Source: Mercurialis annua (Eukaryota > Streptophyta > Magnoliopsida > Malpighiales > Euphorbiaceae). Taken from it: a stretch of 64,000 nucleotides of DNA. Below are positions 44,796-59,388 of this stretch, piece by piece. The stretch covers positions 69,963,665 to 70,027,664 of the forward strand of contig NC_065570.1 in NCBI RefSeq assembly GCF_937616625.2. The letters run 5' to 3'. Made by a program: the position numbers and the translations under genes. The number at the start of each line of letters is the position of its first letter. The first letter of the stretch is position 1. The notes beneath the pieces were generated by a model that saw nothing but the letters and a program-made list of their open reading frames with translations, was not told where the DNA came from and made no database searches.

Positions 44796-46029
44796 CCTAA
44801 ATGTCACATAATTTCTCACGATATAGTAAAATCTACATAAAATGCATCGCATAATTACTTTCTTGAAATTATTCACCAAGTTAATGCCCTGTCACCATTT
44901 AATTAAAAATAATAAAAACAATGAGAGGATAAGACATGTTTGGTAATCATACATTATTTTCTCAAGCAAAATGATTTAGATTCAAGTGAAATTTGACTTG
45001 ATAATGTAACTATTTATACTTTTATGCTTGGAAAATTTAAAATAATATAACATATGAGTATTTATGAAAGAAATAGAATCCACTGCATTGCTGTTAAAAT
45101 GTTAATTTATTTGAAAATTTACATAATAAAATAATTTCTCACTAATACATATTTATAAAAAAAATAATTCAATTCAATTTAGACAGAAACGGAGTAATAG
45201 ACTATATTTTCTCCTTTTCTTTGTTTTTTTTTATATCAGTACACACATCTTTCATCCCAACTCACGTATTTCAAATTTTCATTCCATTTATATTCATAAT
45301 TCCTGAATTATTATTATTTTTGAGAAACCTGAATTTTATTTTAGTTTGCACATATTTCTCAAGAAAAAATATCAGATTATCAGATTATTATAACTTGTAA
45401 TAAATTAAGTACAATTTGGACTCCCTGCCGCTTTCGGATACTCTAACAACCATGTTAGAAAATTTTATTTTAAAATGAAATTATTACACTCGTATCTAGA
45501 TTAAATTGTATTTACTTTATAAATTTATCATATGTAATCTAAATCATTTATAAGGTGTGTTGCATATGATATTATATGTTATAAGAAAAAGATGAATAAT
45601 ATTTAAGTTACAGCTTATATTAACAAGAATTATTTTATTAAATTTAATTAATACAATGGTACTATTATATATAAAGAAATTTAAAAAAATAATTCAAGTA
45701 AAAAAGTATTAAAGTTAAATAAATTAAATTATCTTTACTAATAAATATTGTTTATTAAATCTACCTTATGCCATTTACAATAATTTTTAAACTCATAAAT
45801 CAATCAACATCATAATTTTATTTCAAATTTTAATCGAATATTTTTCTTATAAAAAGTTGAATTTATAGATTAATATGAGTTTATTAGTAAATCACATTTA
45901 TATTTTTTTAAATATCTATTTTATAATTTTAAAAGATTCCATAAGTTAGCTTCAGGGTGAAGCTAAAAATATTTAGAAACAGGGGTAATTTTACATCGTT
46001 CATAAAGGTAAATAATATATAATTAATAT
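44796..46029. other. AT-rich spacer
   Basis: No gene or clear element is seen. Confidence 0.4.
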
Positions 46030-46335
46030 TAATTAATATAGAATTAATGTTATAAATATTCATCAACTTACATGTTTTCTCATTTTAATCACGCCGTTAA
46101 AAATCGTCATTTTCATACACGAACTATCAAATTTTCTCAAATGCATACGCTATTCAAAAATCCGGTGAAAATTGATGAGTTGACAATCATATAGTGACAT
46201 ATCATAACGAATCAAATAGTGATATGTCAGCAATTTTTGTTGGATATTTGAACGATATATGGATTTGAGATAAACGGCGTGATCAAAATGAGAAAACTTG
46301 TAAAATTGGTAAAAGAAAAATTAACATTACCCCAT
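46030..46335. mobile_element. Fold-back MITE, TAATGT family, copy 3
   Basis: ACATGTTTTCTCATTTTAAT plus CACGCCGTT faces AACGGCGTG plus ATCAAAATGAGAAAACTTGT. The centre (GATATGTCAGCAATTTTTG, TTGATGAGTTGACA) differs from the copies at 18.3 and 19.9 kb. The right end runs into TTAACATTACCCC. Confidence 0.7.
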
Positions 46336-46631
46336 TAATTATCATGGTAGATAAAAAAAAAGTCAAAGATGGACATTATGACTAAATGTTGCTTCGCCTA
46401 TTTAATTAAATTATTTCAATATCAAAACAAGTTTATGATTAGAAATGTAGTTGTTAGATTTCAAAATCAAAACACTGTAAAGATTGAAGAGTGTAGTAAG
46501 TGTGTCCCTCGGGTATAATCTTATATGAAAAATATGACCAACTTCTCGTTCTTTTCTTATTTAAATAAAAAAACAAAGTAAATATTTTTCATGAATACCC
46601 ATTTTACACAAAAAAACAAAGGAAAAAACTA

Positions 46632-46903
46632 CTCCCTCCGTCCCAATAGAGTTGTCCACTTTGCCTTTATCACACAGTTTAAGAAAAGCAATTATTGTTT
46701 ATGGATTTTGTAAAATTTACCTTACTTTTCTTGTCATACCCCTATTTAATATGGGGTCCACTTACAATTTACTCATTAGTAGATTTTTAATAGGGGTAAT
46801 ATAGAAATATTAAGTGTAAAAGTTAATTATTTTTTGAAAGTGGACAAGAGTTTTGGGACAAATTTTTTTCTCAAAGTGGACAACTCTATTGGGACGGAGG
46901 GAG
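46632..46903. mobile_element. Stowaway-type MITE
   Basis: It has perfect CTCCCTCCGTCCCAATAGAG termini (right end CTCTATTGGGACGGAGGGAG) with TA at both borders (46630-46631 and 46904-46905). AGTTGTCCACTTT inside the left end is mirrored by AAAGTGGACAACT on the right. Confidence 0.95.
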
Positions 46904-47016
46904 TATCATTTTTGACCCACAAAATGTCTCAACAAAACAAAAGTGTAGTTGGTGTTGGGATATTTGATTTCATTTGATATAGTTGGACTTTTTCGTGTGC
47001 AATTACATGCATCAAC

Positions 47017-47018
<2 letters not shown>

Positions 47019-47076
<58 letters not shown>
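47019..47076. repeat. (AT)29 microsatellite
   Basis: An uninterrupted run of 29 AT units. Confidence 0.95.
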
Positions 47077-47079
<3 letters not shown>

Positions 47080-47723
47080 TTAACTTTTCAATATCCAACA
47101 TTTAGTAGTTCTGTTTCTTTTGATTGCATTTAGTTTTAATAAAAATTAATTTAGATTACTTTAAGATGCATATGTTTGTTTGTTGTAAAATTATAATATA
47201 AGTACTTTTAAAAAAAATAGAAAAAGATAATCATATTTTTGTACAATTTATCACTGAAAAAACACATACTATAAATAGTTTCATGGATCTTTGATTAAAA
47301 AAAAGGAAAAATTAGGAGCGGGCATTACAAACAAATAACTCTATTAAGTTAATTATAGCTGCTTTTGTAAATAAATTTTTCAACTTTAGTTTTGTTCAGT
47401 TGACTCATTTAATTTTGTTGTCATAATTTTTAATTTATTATGAAAAAATTAAATGCAAATTATACAACTAAACAATTGGAATTGACTGTAAAAATATTAG
47501 TTTATAAAATTTAATTATCTAATAAATTCAAATAAGTTAATTTCCCAATTTTATGATGATAAAATTTAAAAAATATTCATTTAAAAAAGTATTACATGAC
47601 AAATTCAATGGTTGTAATATAATTTGGCACTTTATTTTCATCTATCAAGAAGTTGAATATAATAAAAATAAATTGGAGGATCCAATCGAAACAAAGTTGA
47701 AGTTTATTTAAAAAAGAATAATA
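47077..47723. other. AT-rich spacer
   Basis: Nothing is recognised. Confidence 0.4.
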
Positions 47724-47990
47724 CTCCCTCTGTTCTATTTAAGAGCGGATATTTCATGTGTCTCATCTAAAAAGATATGTGACAATGTATATAAACATTT
47801 ATTTTTATCTATTTAGTTATTTCAGTATGCATTAATATGCAATTCAATTTACAATACATTTAAAATATTATTAGGTGAGATTACATTAATTAATTAATAA
47901 AGATAAATATGATAAAATAAAATATTACCTTATTTTATTAATTTTGATACAAAATTCATTTGTCTTTTCTTAAATGGTAATTTTTTTATT
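47724..47990. mobile_element. Decayed Stowaway-type MITE
   Basis: The left end CTCCCTCTGTTCTATTTAAG is clear, with TA before it. The right end survives only as TTCTTAAATGGTAAT. Confidence 0.6.
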
Positions 47991-48270
47991 TATCAGACCT
48001 TTTTTTTTTGACAATTGTGGTACAGGCTCATGTCATCTGTTAGTCATGGATTGGCGAATAACAAAATTAAATTTTAGGAATTCAATTAAATAAAATAAGT
48101 TGGAGTACTCCATTGTAAAAGAAGTAAAAGTTCAGGAACCAGTTATTATACCTATCCATAATGGAGTACACTCTTGATTAAGAACTGATACTATAAATTT
48201 TACTCCGTCGGTGATTTTTATAAGGTAAAGAACAGCAAATCACAACAATAATAATAACACGCGCTTATTA

Positions 48271-48360
48271 TGACCACGTGGTCAACACGGTCGAATCGTA
48301 TTTGTCCACATGTGGAAACGCCACATGGTAGTTGGTCGTTTTCTTGAGTTGGGCCCCAAC
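48271..48360. promoter_or_regulatory. Cluster of perfect palindromes including an extended G-box
   Basis: TGACCACGTGGTCA (48271-48284) is a 14-bp perfect palindrome around the CACGTG G-box. CCACATGTGG (48306-48315) and GTTGGGCCCCAAC (48348-48360, 1-base centre) follow within 90 bp. The stretch is far more GC-rich than its surroundings. It looks regulatory, but the nearest start codon (bZIP gene) is 2.7 kb away. Confidence 0.45.
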
Positions 48361-49277
48361 CTAACCTGTCCACCGGCACCGCTTTCGGCGGCTAGGCCCT
48401 TGTAATTTTCGTATTATATTATCGCCCTGCTTTATCAATACTTCTTTTCATTTGCACCCTTAAGTAATAAGTACAGTCAATGATCGATCTATGTTCTTAA
48501 AAGTTTAAAGCATACTCATTTGATTAACATCAAAGTTCGTCCGCACCTATTTATCTTTTTAATTATTATTTATATCAATTACTTAACATTTTTTATAATT
48601 AAATCAACTTATTATAAAATTCTAAAATGAAGTAATGAAGATCGGTTTTTAGATATTTAGAAATTAATATCTCAACAAATATTTAAATAATTAAAATTTA
48701 TTATTAGCTTACAAATGAATATCATAAATTTTTATCAATTTATTTTAATTAGACAAATTATTTTTTATGAATTATTTTTTTTCTTAGTTTAGTTATTTTT
48801 AACCATAAGACATATTGTATTGAAAACAACTTGAAATACAGTATATTAAATCAAATAATTACAAATTCTAAAATTATCTACTCGGAGGTAAATAAAATAA
48901 ATGAACAGAAAATTGAGGAAGAAAGTTCAGCAATACATAATATTTTAAAAAAATTCGTTGTTACTGAATTTATGATATACAATTTTCAGCCTTTTAACTT
49001 CCGTCTTCAAGATATACTATGAATTTTGCATACAAAAATGACCAAATTTTATAATAAAATTTATACATATACTAATAAAATATATTTAATTGATATAAAT
49101 AAATTATATTTTAGTTGCTCAACTTATTTCAGTTCAATTATAACTAAAAATATAAAAGAAACGCATGATTTATATGATTTAGATTCATTTGTATTTATTG
49201 AATTATTAAAACATAATAATAAATTAAACTTTAATATCTATTTATAACAAAAACTCTATCTAATTTATAATTGATTA
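48361..49277. other. Spacer with one unusually open AT-rich frame
   Basis: In one + frame 48831-49247 is open for about 138 codons with a single TGA at 49020. No family is recognised. Confidence 0.3.
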
Positions 49278-50013
49278 GGCTTAAATGCACAAAAAAAAAT
49301 CACCAACTTTCGCGTGTTTTTGGTATTTGACACGAACTTTTTATTTTGGCATATAAATACACGAGCTATCAATTTTTTGTATGGGCTTAATCACCAAAAA
49401 AACTCCGACCTTTTAGCCCCTTTTTATTGGCACCCTGACGTTGCAATTTTGTCTATATCACCCTAATTCACACCTTTCATTTCCAATTCCGCCCTAAAAA
49501 GCTAAATTGACCTTTTTCACTAGAAAAATGCCAATTTGGTCCTTCATTTTTAATTTATTTTCTAAAAAATATTTAGTATACTAAAAGTGAAAGATCAAAT
49601 TGACATTTTTAACTAAAAGTGAAGGATCAGATTGGCATTTTTTCTAGTGAGAAGGGGCCAATTTAGTTTTTTAGGGTGGAATTGGAAACGAAAAGGTGCG
49701 AATTAGGGTGATATAGACAAAATTGCAACATCAGAGTTCAAGTGAAAAGGGGCTAAAAGGTCGGGGTTTTTTTGGTGATTCAACTTTTTTTTTGTATATA
49801 TGACCAAGTTTCCGTTTTTGGTGAAAAACAGTGCCGTTTTGGGTATATAACGTTGCCGTTTTAGGTCAAAAACGGTGCCGCTTTATGTCAAAAACGGTGC
49901 CCGTGTTATATATACAAAAAATTGATAGTTTGTGTATCTATATGCCAAAACTAAAAATTCGTGTCAAATACTAAAAATACAAGAAAGTTGGTGATTTTTA
50001 GTGCAATTAAGCC
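49278..50013. mobile_element. Fold-back MULE-type MITE with perfect 9-bp target duplication
   Basis: AATTGATTA borders the element on both sides (49269-49277 and 50014-50022). The ends are GGCTTAAATGCAC and its near-complement GTGCAATTAAGCC. The arms run about 100 bp (TCACCAACTTTC, TATTTGACACGAA, TATAAATACACGAGCTATCA). A second fold-back element sits inside it. Confidence 0.88.
49383..49784. mobile_element. Second fold-back MITE nested in the first
   Basis: The left arm (GCTTAATCACCAAAAAAACT, GACCTTTTAGCCCC, ATTTTGTCTATATCACCCTAA, TTTCCAATTCC) is inverted on the right (GGAATTGGAAA, TTAGGGTGATATAGACAAAA, GGGGCTAAAAGGTC, TTTTTTTGGTGATTC). TTTTTTGTAT lies on the left border and again just beyond the right border, a likely target duplication. 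Confidence 0.8.
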
Positions 50014-50228
50014 AATTGATTATAAATAAAGTATGATGATCTAATTATATAAATTGAACTAATATAAAAAAATTGGCGAGTTACATTATGAGCCACATGA
50101 TATCACATAATGCGAAACTAGTCTTAATAAAGTATCCAAATCTATTTTTTTTTAAAGTATCTAAATCTATTTTAAAAAAATTACACCAATTTAAATTTAA
50201 TTTAGTTTGAATTTTCGATAACAGAATA

Positions 50229-50590
50229 TTGGATTAACCTTTTTTTAAGGTCCCTTAATTTTACATCTTTAATCTATCTGGTCTCTAAACTTCCATTTGG
50301 TCGTATTAGATTCTTGAATTTTATGTTTTTAGTTCATTTGTTCCCTGAACTTATATTTGATCTTTGAACTTACAATTTTTAATTTATATAACATTCATCC
50401 GTTTAAGGATCGAAGAAAGCAGAAAAATCAAAGTTTAAGGACTAAATAAGACAAAATGGAAGTTCAGGAAACAGATAAACTAAAAACATAAAGTTCAGGG
50501 ACCAGATAAGTGCAAATAAAAGTTCAAAAACCAGATAAACTAAAAACATAAAGTTCAAGGACTTTATGATGAGTTAATCCTAGAATATAT
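50229..50590. mobile_element. Fold-back MITE with internal short repeats
   Basis: The left end GGATTAACC... AAGGTCCCTTAATTTTA is roughly inverted at the right (AAGTTCAAGGACTTTATG... GTTAATCC). The phrase CAGATAAACTAAAAACATAA occurs twice in the right half, each time next to a GTTCA(A/G)G word. Confidence 0.65.
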
Positions 50591-51023
50591 TATTTAAGAG
50601 ATCTATATAAATCAAATTGTTGGTATCCTAAAAATTATTTATATATATTTAAATTTGAGATATATATTAATTTATTTAATTAGAAATTGAGAAATAATAA
50701 TATTATGTTATGTAGTAATATTAGTTTTTTTTTTATCAAAGGCTAAATGTAGTAATATTAGTTATAAAATGTATAATAAGTAAGTAGATAAAAAAATTAG
50801 TTCAACAAAACTTTCTATATTTATAGTTTAACAACAACAAATAAAAATTGGTTGTAACCATACCCCCACACTACACTAATTAATCCAAAAATCAGAAAGA
50901 CAAGTGTTGTTCGGTTTCAGTTGGTACGAACTTTTTTTTTATCTATAACCCCAATCATTAAAACCACTACCCGCCATCACCGCCCCTCCAACCACCACCT
51001 CGACAGCGGCGCAACCCCAAAGA

Positions 51024-54000
51024 ATGGACCCTTCAAGACAGCCGATGATGATGGCGATGAATATGAATAGTAATTACATGGATATAGAGCAGATGCCCGA
51101 CACTCCACAGCGTGGGTCCCACCACCGGAGGGCCCATTCCGACACCTCTTTCCGCTTCGACGACCTCCTCCTTTTCGACCCGTCTGATCTCGACCTTTCC
51201 GCTCTCGACCTCCCCACTCCGACTCCGTCTCCCGGCGGAGGCGGCGGAAGAGTAGCTCCCGTGCCCGTGGATTCCGGGTCTGTTTCTGATGATTCAGCGG
51301 CGTCTCATAGTCAAAGTCAAAGCAGTGGGGCCAGTTTAAAGCCGAGACCCATTAATCATCTCCGAAGCTTGTCTGTGGATTCGGATTTTTTTGATGGGTT
51401 AGGGCTTACTAGTAACGGTGGTGGAGATGAAAAGTTTGGCGGGAAAAGAGCGGCGGCGGCGGTGGCGACGCCATCTGCGGTGAATCGTCATCGGCATAGT
51501 TTATCGATGGACGGGTCGAGTACGTCGTTGTTTGAGGTTGATTCAGTTATGGGTGATGATGGTGTTAAAAAGGCTATGGCTCCTGAAAAACTTGCTGAGC
51601 TTGCTTTAATTGATCCTAGAAGAGCTAAAAGGTTTGACTTTTTTATTTGAAAGGATTTCATTTTTATTGGTTTTATTAAAGAGATGAGTGTTGAGATTAT
51701 GGTTTGTTTGTGTTGTCTTGGTTTTCCGTAGAATTCTGGCTAATAGACAATCCGCGGCGAGGTCAAAGGAGCGGAAAGTTAGATACACTGGTGAATTGGA
51801 AAGGAAGGTGCAGACGCTTCAGACTGAAGCTACCACACTCTCTGCACAGGTCACTCTGTTACAGGTATGCTGCAAGTCATTATTTGGTTTTGTATGCTAA
51901 TAATTTGGCATGTTGTGTGCAAATCATCGAGTGTATGTCCAATAGTTTTTTCACGGAATGTTACTATTTTTTGTTTCTGCGTTTCGTAATTGAGATAGGA
52001 ATTTTGATATTTTTGCGCATTTTATTGTTTTAATGGATTAAACTTTTATGATTTAGTGAATACATGATCGTTGCTTATTTTTGAAGTTTCAATGTTTTAT
52101 TGCTATAAGAAATCAATAATTGCTTTCTTCGTCTTGTTTGCTGCATCAAGGTATGCCTCACTGGCATGTGCTTATTGTGTTAAGCATTTGCTTTAGATTA
52201 TGATGATTTCTCGTTTCGAAAGATTAGAAGTGAATTTCCTGCCGCATGTTTATAACTTATCTGACATTAAACCCATAGTTATTGCCTGCTAACTGACTTA
52301 TACCTATTTGGTACTGAGCCTATGAAATCATGCATCACTTTTATTTTTAATTGTTTCAAGAAAAAATATATGAGCGTTAAATGTTATGTGCTTGGCTCAT
52401 TGGTACCATGATTGTTAAGCCCAAATGTATGTTACATTTAACTATGTAGGCAAGGAACATAGTATGCATCTGTACATAATAGGTCGGACAGGACTGAATC
52501 CTTATCCACGCTTATGGTTCTCTTTTATGTGGCTAATGCGCTACGCGTTGTACGCATCAAGGCTCATGCAATTAAACAGCTTCTCTTATCATTTGACTGC
52601 TGTATTAAGGCAGTCAATTTTATTATTTGTGCATATACAAATTTTGATGATTGTTTATGCAGTAGTACATTGCTATATGAAATATTTGCATTCAGCTTAA
52701 TTAAAAGCTTGAGTAGTTTTGCATGACCTCCTTGCAATATCTTTTGTTTTCCTGTTTAAAGTGAATTGATACAATGTGTTGGTTTGTAGACATGATAGTG
52801 CTGAACCCTTCTGTTTTTTTTTCTTTTTTCCGTTCACTTTGTTAGAGGATACGATTGGGAATTCTAATGTGTTAATTACCTACTTCATTTAAAATAAAGA
52901 ATTACGATAATCAATCATTTCAAAATTATAGCCAACTTTTCCCCAGACTATCAACTGCTTGTTTCTCTAGCTTTTTGCGCACTTTTATAATGCTCATCCT
53001 CTCATATTGAAAATCTACATACAAGCATCCGGCCATCAACTGCATAGGTTGCATTACTCCATTCCCTTGTTCACAAACTATACCAGAGTCTAGAAGCTCT
53101 TAGGCCTTAGCTCGACACAGACATCCAAAAGTTTTGCTAGCAGGCTATTTGGAACTTTCTTCTGTGTTTGATTCTGGAATTAAATCAACTTACTAGTTAC
53201 TAGAGCTGCCCAAAATTTAGGAATGGAGTTGGATCATACTGTAGAATTGTATTTTAGCCATTCGTAATTTATAAACTGGAACTCAGAAGCAATAACGAAG
53301 ACTCTATCTAGGTTAACTGGTGGATTCTTCTGCATGTAATAGGAGCTTGGGAGTACATCTTTGATTTTCCAGGACTTGTTAGGCTCAAGGTTAGTGGAGT
53401 TAGTTGGGGTAGAAAATTCTTAACAACGATTATTAAGCGTGGGCCTATATCAACACCAATTCAGTTTGCTGAGATGGCAATTTAATTCTGTCCAGTAGAG
53501 AAATACTGCACCTCTTTAAATCCTGCGGGAATTTCCCCTGTTAATTATAGTACTAAGAAAAGACAGGTTTACCGTAGCCTGAAATTTTGCTTCATCCTTA
53601 GAAGTGCTCGTGTAATATATTCTGTTCATATCATTTTAATACGGAACAACTAGTTCATCTTATTTTGTTTCTCAAATATTAATTAATGCTAAATAAAACC
53701 TGTGCTTTCTTCTCAGTTTACAATTTTTATTTTGTTTTCAGTAAATTATAAAAACCATAATATAATTGAAAGAGGATATCATATCCTCAGTGCATGATTA
53801 GAAATTGAGCGTGTTTTATATTAGACCGAACCTGCCAGTGTCCTGGATAACACCCCATTTTTAATTTTATGTGATTTGTTTTGTATTGCTGTTGGCTTCA
53901 TATTATAAGGGTTCCATCTCTTAATAATTTTTCTTTTATTTAATAAGCGGAAGGATCTTATACAATATTTCTCTTATTGGAACTATTCTTCCATTGATGC

Positions 54001-54543
54001 AGAGAGACACTACTGGGTTAAGCACCGAAAACAAGGAACTGAAACTGCGACTACAGGCTATGGAGCAACAAGCGCATCTTCGAGATGGTATGCATGTAAA
54101 AACATATATTTTGGTCATTTTCATAGGAAACATCTTGCAACAATTCATTTTAGGTTATCGCATTTTCCTAATTTCTGGAGATTTACAAGTACCAAAAGGC
54201 ATCTGAACTACTCTCTTTTTCGGAATATTTATCGAGTATAAACAGTCTCCCTTCACTTTCATACATGTTCTTTCTGTGAGTTGCAGCTCTGAATGAAGCT
54301 TTACGAGAGGAGGTGCAGCGGCTTAAGATAGCAACGGGCCAAATTCCAGCCGCCAACGGAAATCCTTTCAGTCGAGGTTTGACTCCACAATATTCCTCCC
54401 ATCAGGCTCCCTTGCATCACTTTGGCAGCTCCCAAGCCCAACAACACCAACAACCACAGCACATTCCTCAGCCATCCACAAACAATCAGACTCCCAACGG
54501 GCAGTCCTGCCCCGGCTTTGCAAACTTCAGCCAGAGGGTTTAG
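51024..54543 (+). CDS. Group I bZIP transcription factor (VIP1/RF2-like)
   Basis: The exons 51024-51631, 51732-51864, 54003-54087 and 54287-54543 give 360 residues. The bZIP domain (about 195-270) has basic region [21 protein letters not shown] with the invariant N-x7-R, followed by leucine-zipper heptads ([20 protein letters not shown] and onward). Upstream there are HxRxxS motifs at residues 34-39 (HRRAHS) and 112-117 (HLRSLS), plus [11 protein letters not shown]. In group I bZIPs such sites are phosphorylated and bound by 14-3-3 proteins, which hold the factor in the cytoplasm until osmotic or touch signals release it. The C-terminus is rich in Gln, His and Pro. The intron after exon 2 is 2.1 kb. 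VIP1, RF2 and bZIP18/52/29 relatives act in vascular and stress gene control; the exact orthologue is not determined. Confidence 0.93.
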
Positions 54544-54947
54544 TGTCTCCGGGGAAACTCGAGTCTGGAAATGTGAAGTTGCAAAATTAGAGGCTAGCAT
54601 CTTGTATATGTAAGCATTGTATATATGTTGCAGGCCAATGTTATGGATGTTGTTACTCAAAGCTTTCTCTGTTTATTTTTAGGACACATTGATTATACAT
54701 ACTGAAAAAGAAATTAGATATGTGAAATAATGGAGGGTTGTAATCTATTCTTATGTAGAAAGGTTAGTTTTTAAAGTTTAATAATAGTACATGACATGTA
54801 TTTCCTGCGGTAAAACAGTTTACACGAAATGACATGATTGACTACTGTATTTCTAAGGATAATTTAGTTTTATTTTCGTCAAGTTTAAATATCATGGTGT
54901 AAGCTGCTTACATATATGAAAAACAAAATTATTTTTAATCTATATTA
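54544..54947. other. 3' UTR of bZIP gene and spacer
   Basis: Likely 3' UTR to about 54760, then AT-rich spacer. Confidence 0.5.
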
Positions 54948-55236
54948 CTCCTCTATTTAAATAGAGTTGTGACAGTTGTCCACTTTATTTTTTTGTTCAC
55001 TTTTAATAAAAATAACAATTTCTAAAGTTAATTCTCATATATTATTTCTATTTAAAATTTATTAATTAGTAATATTTATTGCTATCTTTAAGCAAATGAA
55101 TTTTTTTGTGACTATTAAATATGGATATATAGAAAAAGTAAAAAAAAAAAAACTTATAAAAATTCATAGTAATAATTGTATTTTCTTAAAACATGTGATG
55201 GTATAAAAGGGGATAACTCTATTGCAACGGAGAAAG
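54948..55236. mobile_element. Diverged Stowaway-type MITE
   Basis: The left end CTCCTCTATTTAAATAGAG and right end CTCTATTGCAACGGAGAAAG lie between TA dinucleotides (54946-54947 and 55237-55238). GTTGTCCACTTT inside matches the Stowaway copy at 46.6 kb. Confidence 0.75.
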
Positions 55237-55429
55237 TACATATTACGATTATATGGTATCATTATTAACATCATGTTGAGTATGACATCAGTGACTCTTA
55301 ATGTAACATCATGTATTTTTTTTGTAAAAAAAATAACTTTATTAAAGCAAATTACTATGACATCCCTCGCGTCTGACATGATTCACACTTCAATCTCTCC
55401 TATCTAAAAATCAAATGATATGGCCTCTC

Positions 55430-55700
55430 GTTTTTGTTTCTGTCAACGATTTAGTCCTTCCGTCCACTTTCGGTGTTAGTCAACAAAACTATATGATTCC
55501 CCACTTTTGTTTTTCTCAACGATTTCGCCCCACTTTTATTTTTGTCAACGATTTTATCTCTTATATTTGAAAATTAATTTACTACTAAATTCTTTAACTT
55601 CGATGACTAATACCAAAAATGAATAGAGAGACTGAACTGTTGACGAAAATAAAAATGAAAGGTCATGCCGTTAATTTTCAAATAGAAGGGATTAAAGTAT
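55430..55700. repeat. Short repeats of GTCAACGATTT(A/T) with inverted copy
   Basis: GTTTCTGTCAACGATTTAGTC, TTTCTCAACGATTTCGCCCC and TTTTGTCAACGATTTTATC occur in series. An inverted GTTGACGAAAATAAAAATGA follows at about 55639. It is probably a decayed fold-back element. Confidence 0.5.
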
Positions 55701-55800
55701 GAATTCTGTCAAATGTATAGTTTGCTCATTTTATTATCTATGCAAACATCACTTTTTTGTCGCATCGTCTAATTGGCCTATGATTTCTGATGTGGCTTGC

Positions 55801-55816
55801 TGGGCCTTTTAGGGTT
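55801..55816 (+). promoter_or_regulatory. Site II plus telo-box promoter module
   Basis: TGGGCC is followed at once by TTTTAGGGTT (telo-box AACCCTAA on the other strand). The pair is typical of promoters of ribosomal-protein, snoRNA and mitochondrial-protein genes in plants. A TATATATAATA at 55859 and an AAGTGAG-type donor (GTAAGTGAGA near 55931) follow, so an unrecognised, perhaps non-coding, transcript may start here. Confidence 0.4.
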
Positions 55817-56562
55817 GTCGCAACAGAGAGGTTTTGGACGATAGAAGCGAACCCGCCATATATATAATATTCAAAGACTTTATCGGTTTAGGAAAGACAA
55901 GAAGTTGGAACTAGTTGCAGGGCACCTTGGTAAGTGAGAGTATCAGCTTATTGGTGCTATGAGAGGCAGATTTAGTGAATTGGGTCGCCAAATTTGGATA
56001 AGTGTTTGGCTTTGATCAGGCTGAACTTTGGGGAGAGATATGCGTGGGTGCTGAAGGTGTTTAGCATATAGTGATTGGTTTTTTCCCCCAGAAACTGTAT
56101 GTGCTGAGTTTTATAACTCATTATTATCAATTAAAAAATACGAAAAATAGAGCAAAAATGAACTGCAAAAGCATCCGACTTTTTTCAGGGGTAATCTTGT
56201 TTCTTGATAATATAAGACAATGATAAACTTTCTTGATTCTATTCTTCCAAGGACGGCAAGCAACTGCGAAAGGATCCGAACAGTATGTTTTATTCTTCTT
56301 GTTTCAATGCATAACAATGATAAGCAGCTCCCTCCTTAGATACAGTAGACTGTACAATTAAATTTCAGCTAATGGCCAAAACCATCATTAACTTTCCCTT
56401 AAAAATAAAATAGCAAAAACGACGTTAAAAACATTGTACAGGCCAGCCGCTGTAGGATACTTACTATGATTTTGCCATTAATTTTAGTATGAGACAGAAA
56501 AGAAGACGGACAACATTGAATATGCCGAGAATTCATAGGTTATTTCTTTTAATTTAATCACT

Positions 56563-56572
56563 ATATAAATAT
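56563..56572 (+). promoter_or_regulatory. TATA box of the CYP722-like gene
   Basis: TATATAAATA lies 60 bp before the start codon. Confidence 0.7.
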
Positions 56573-56622
56573 AGCTCCTGACATATGATTAGAGTTACCT
56601 CAACATTCAGTATCTAGCAGAA

Positions 56623-59388
<2,766 letters not shown>

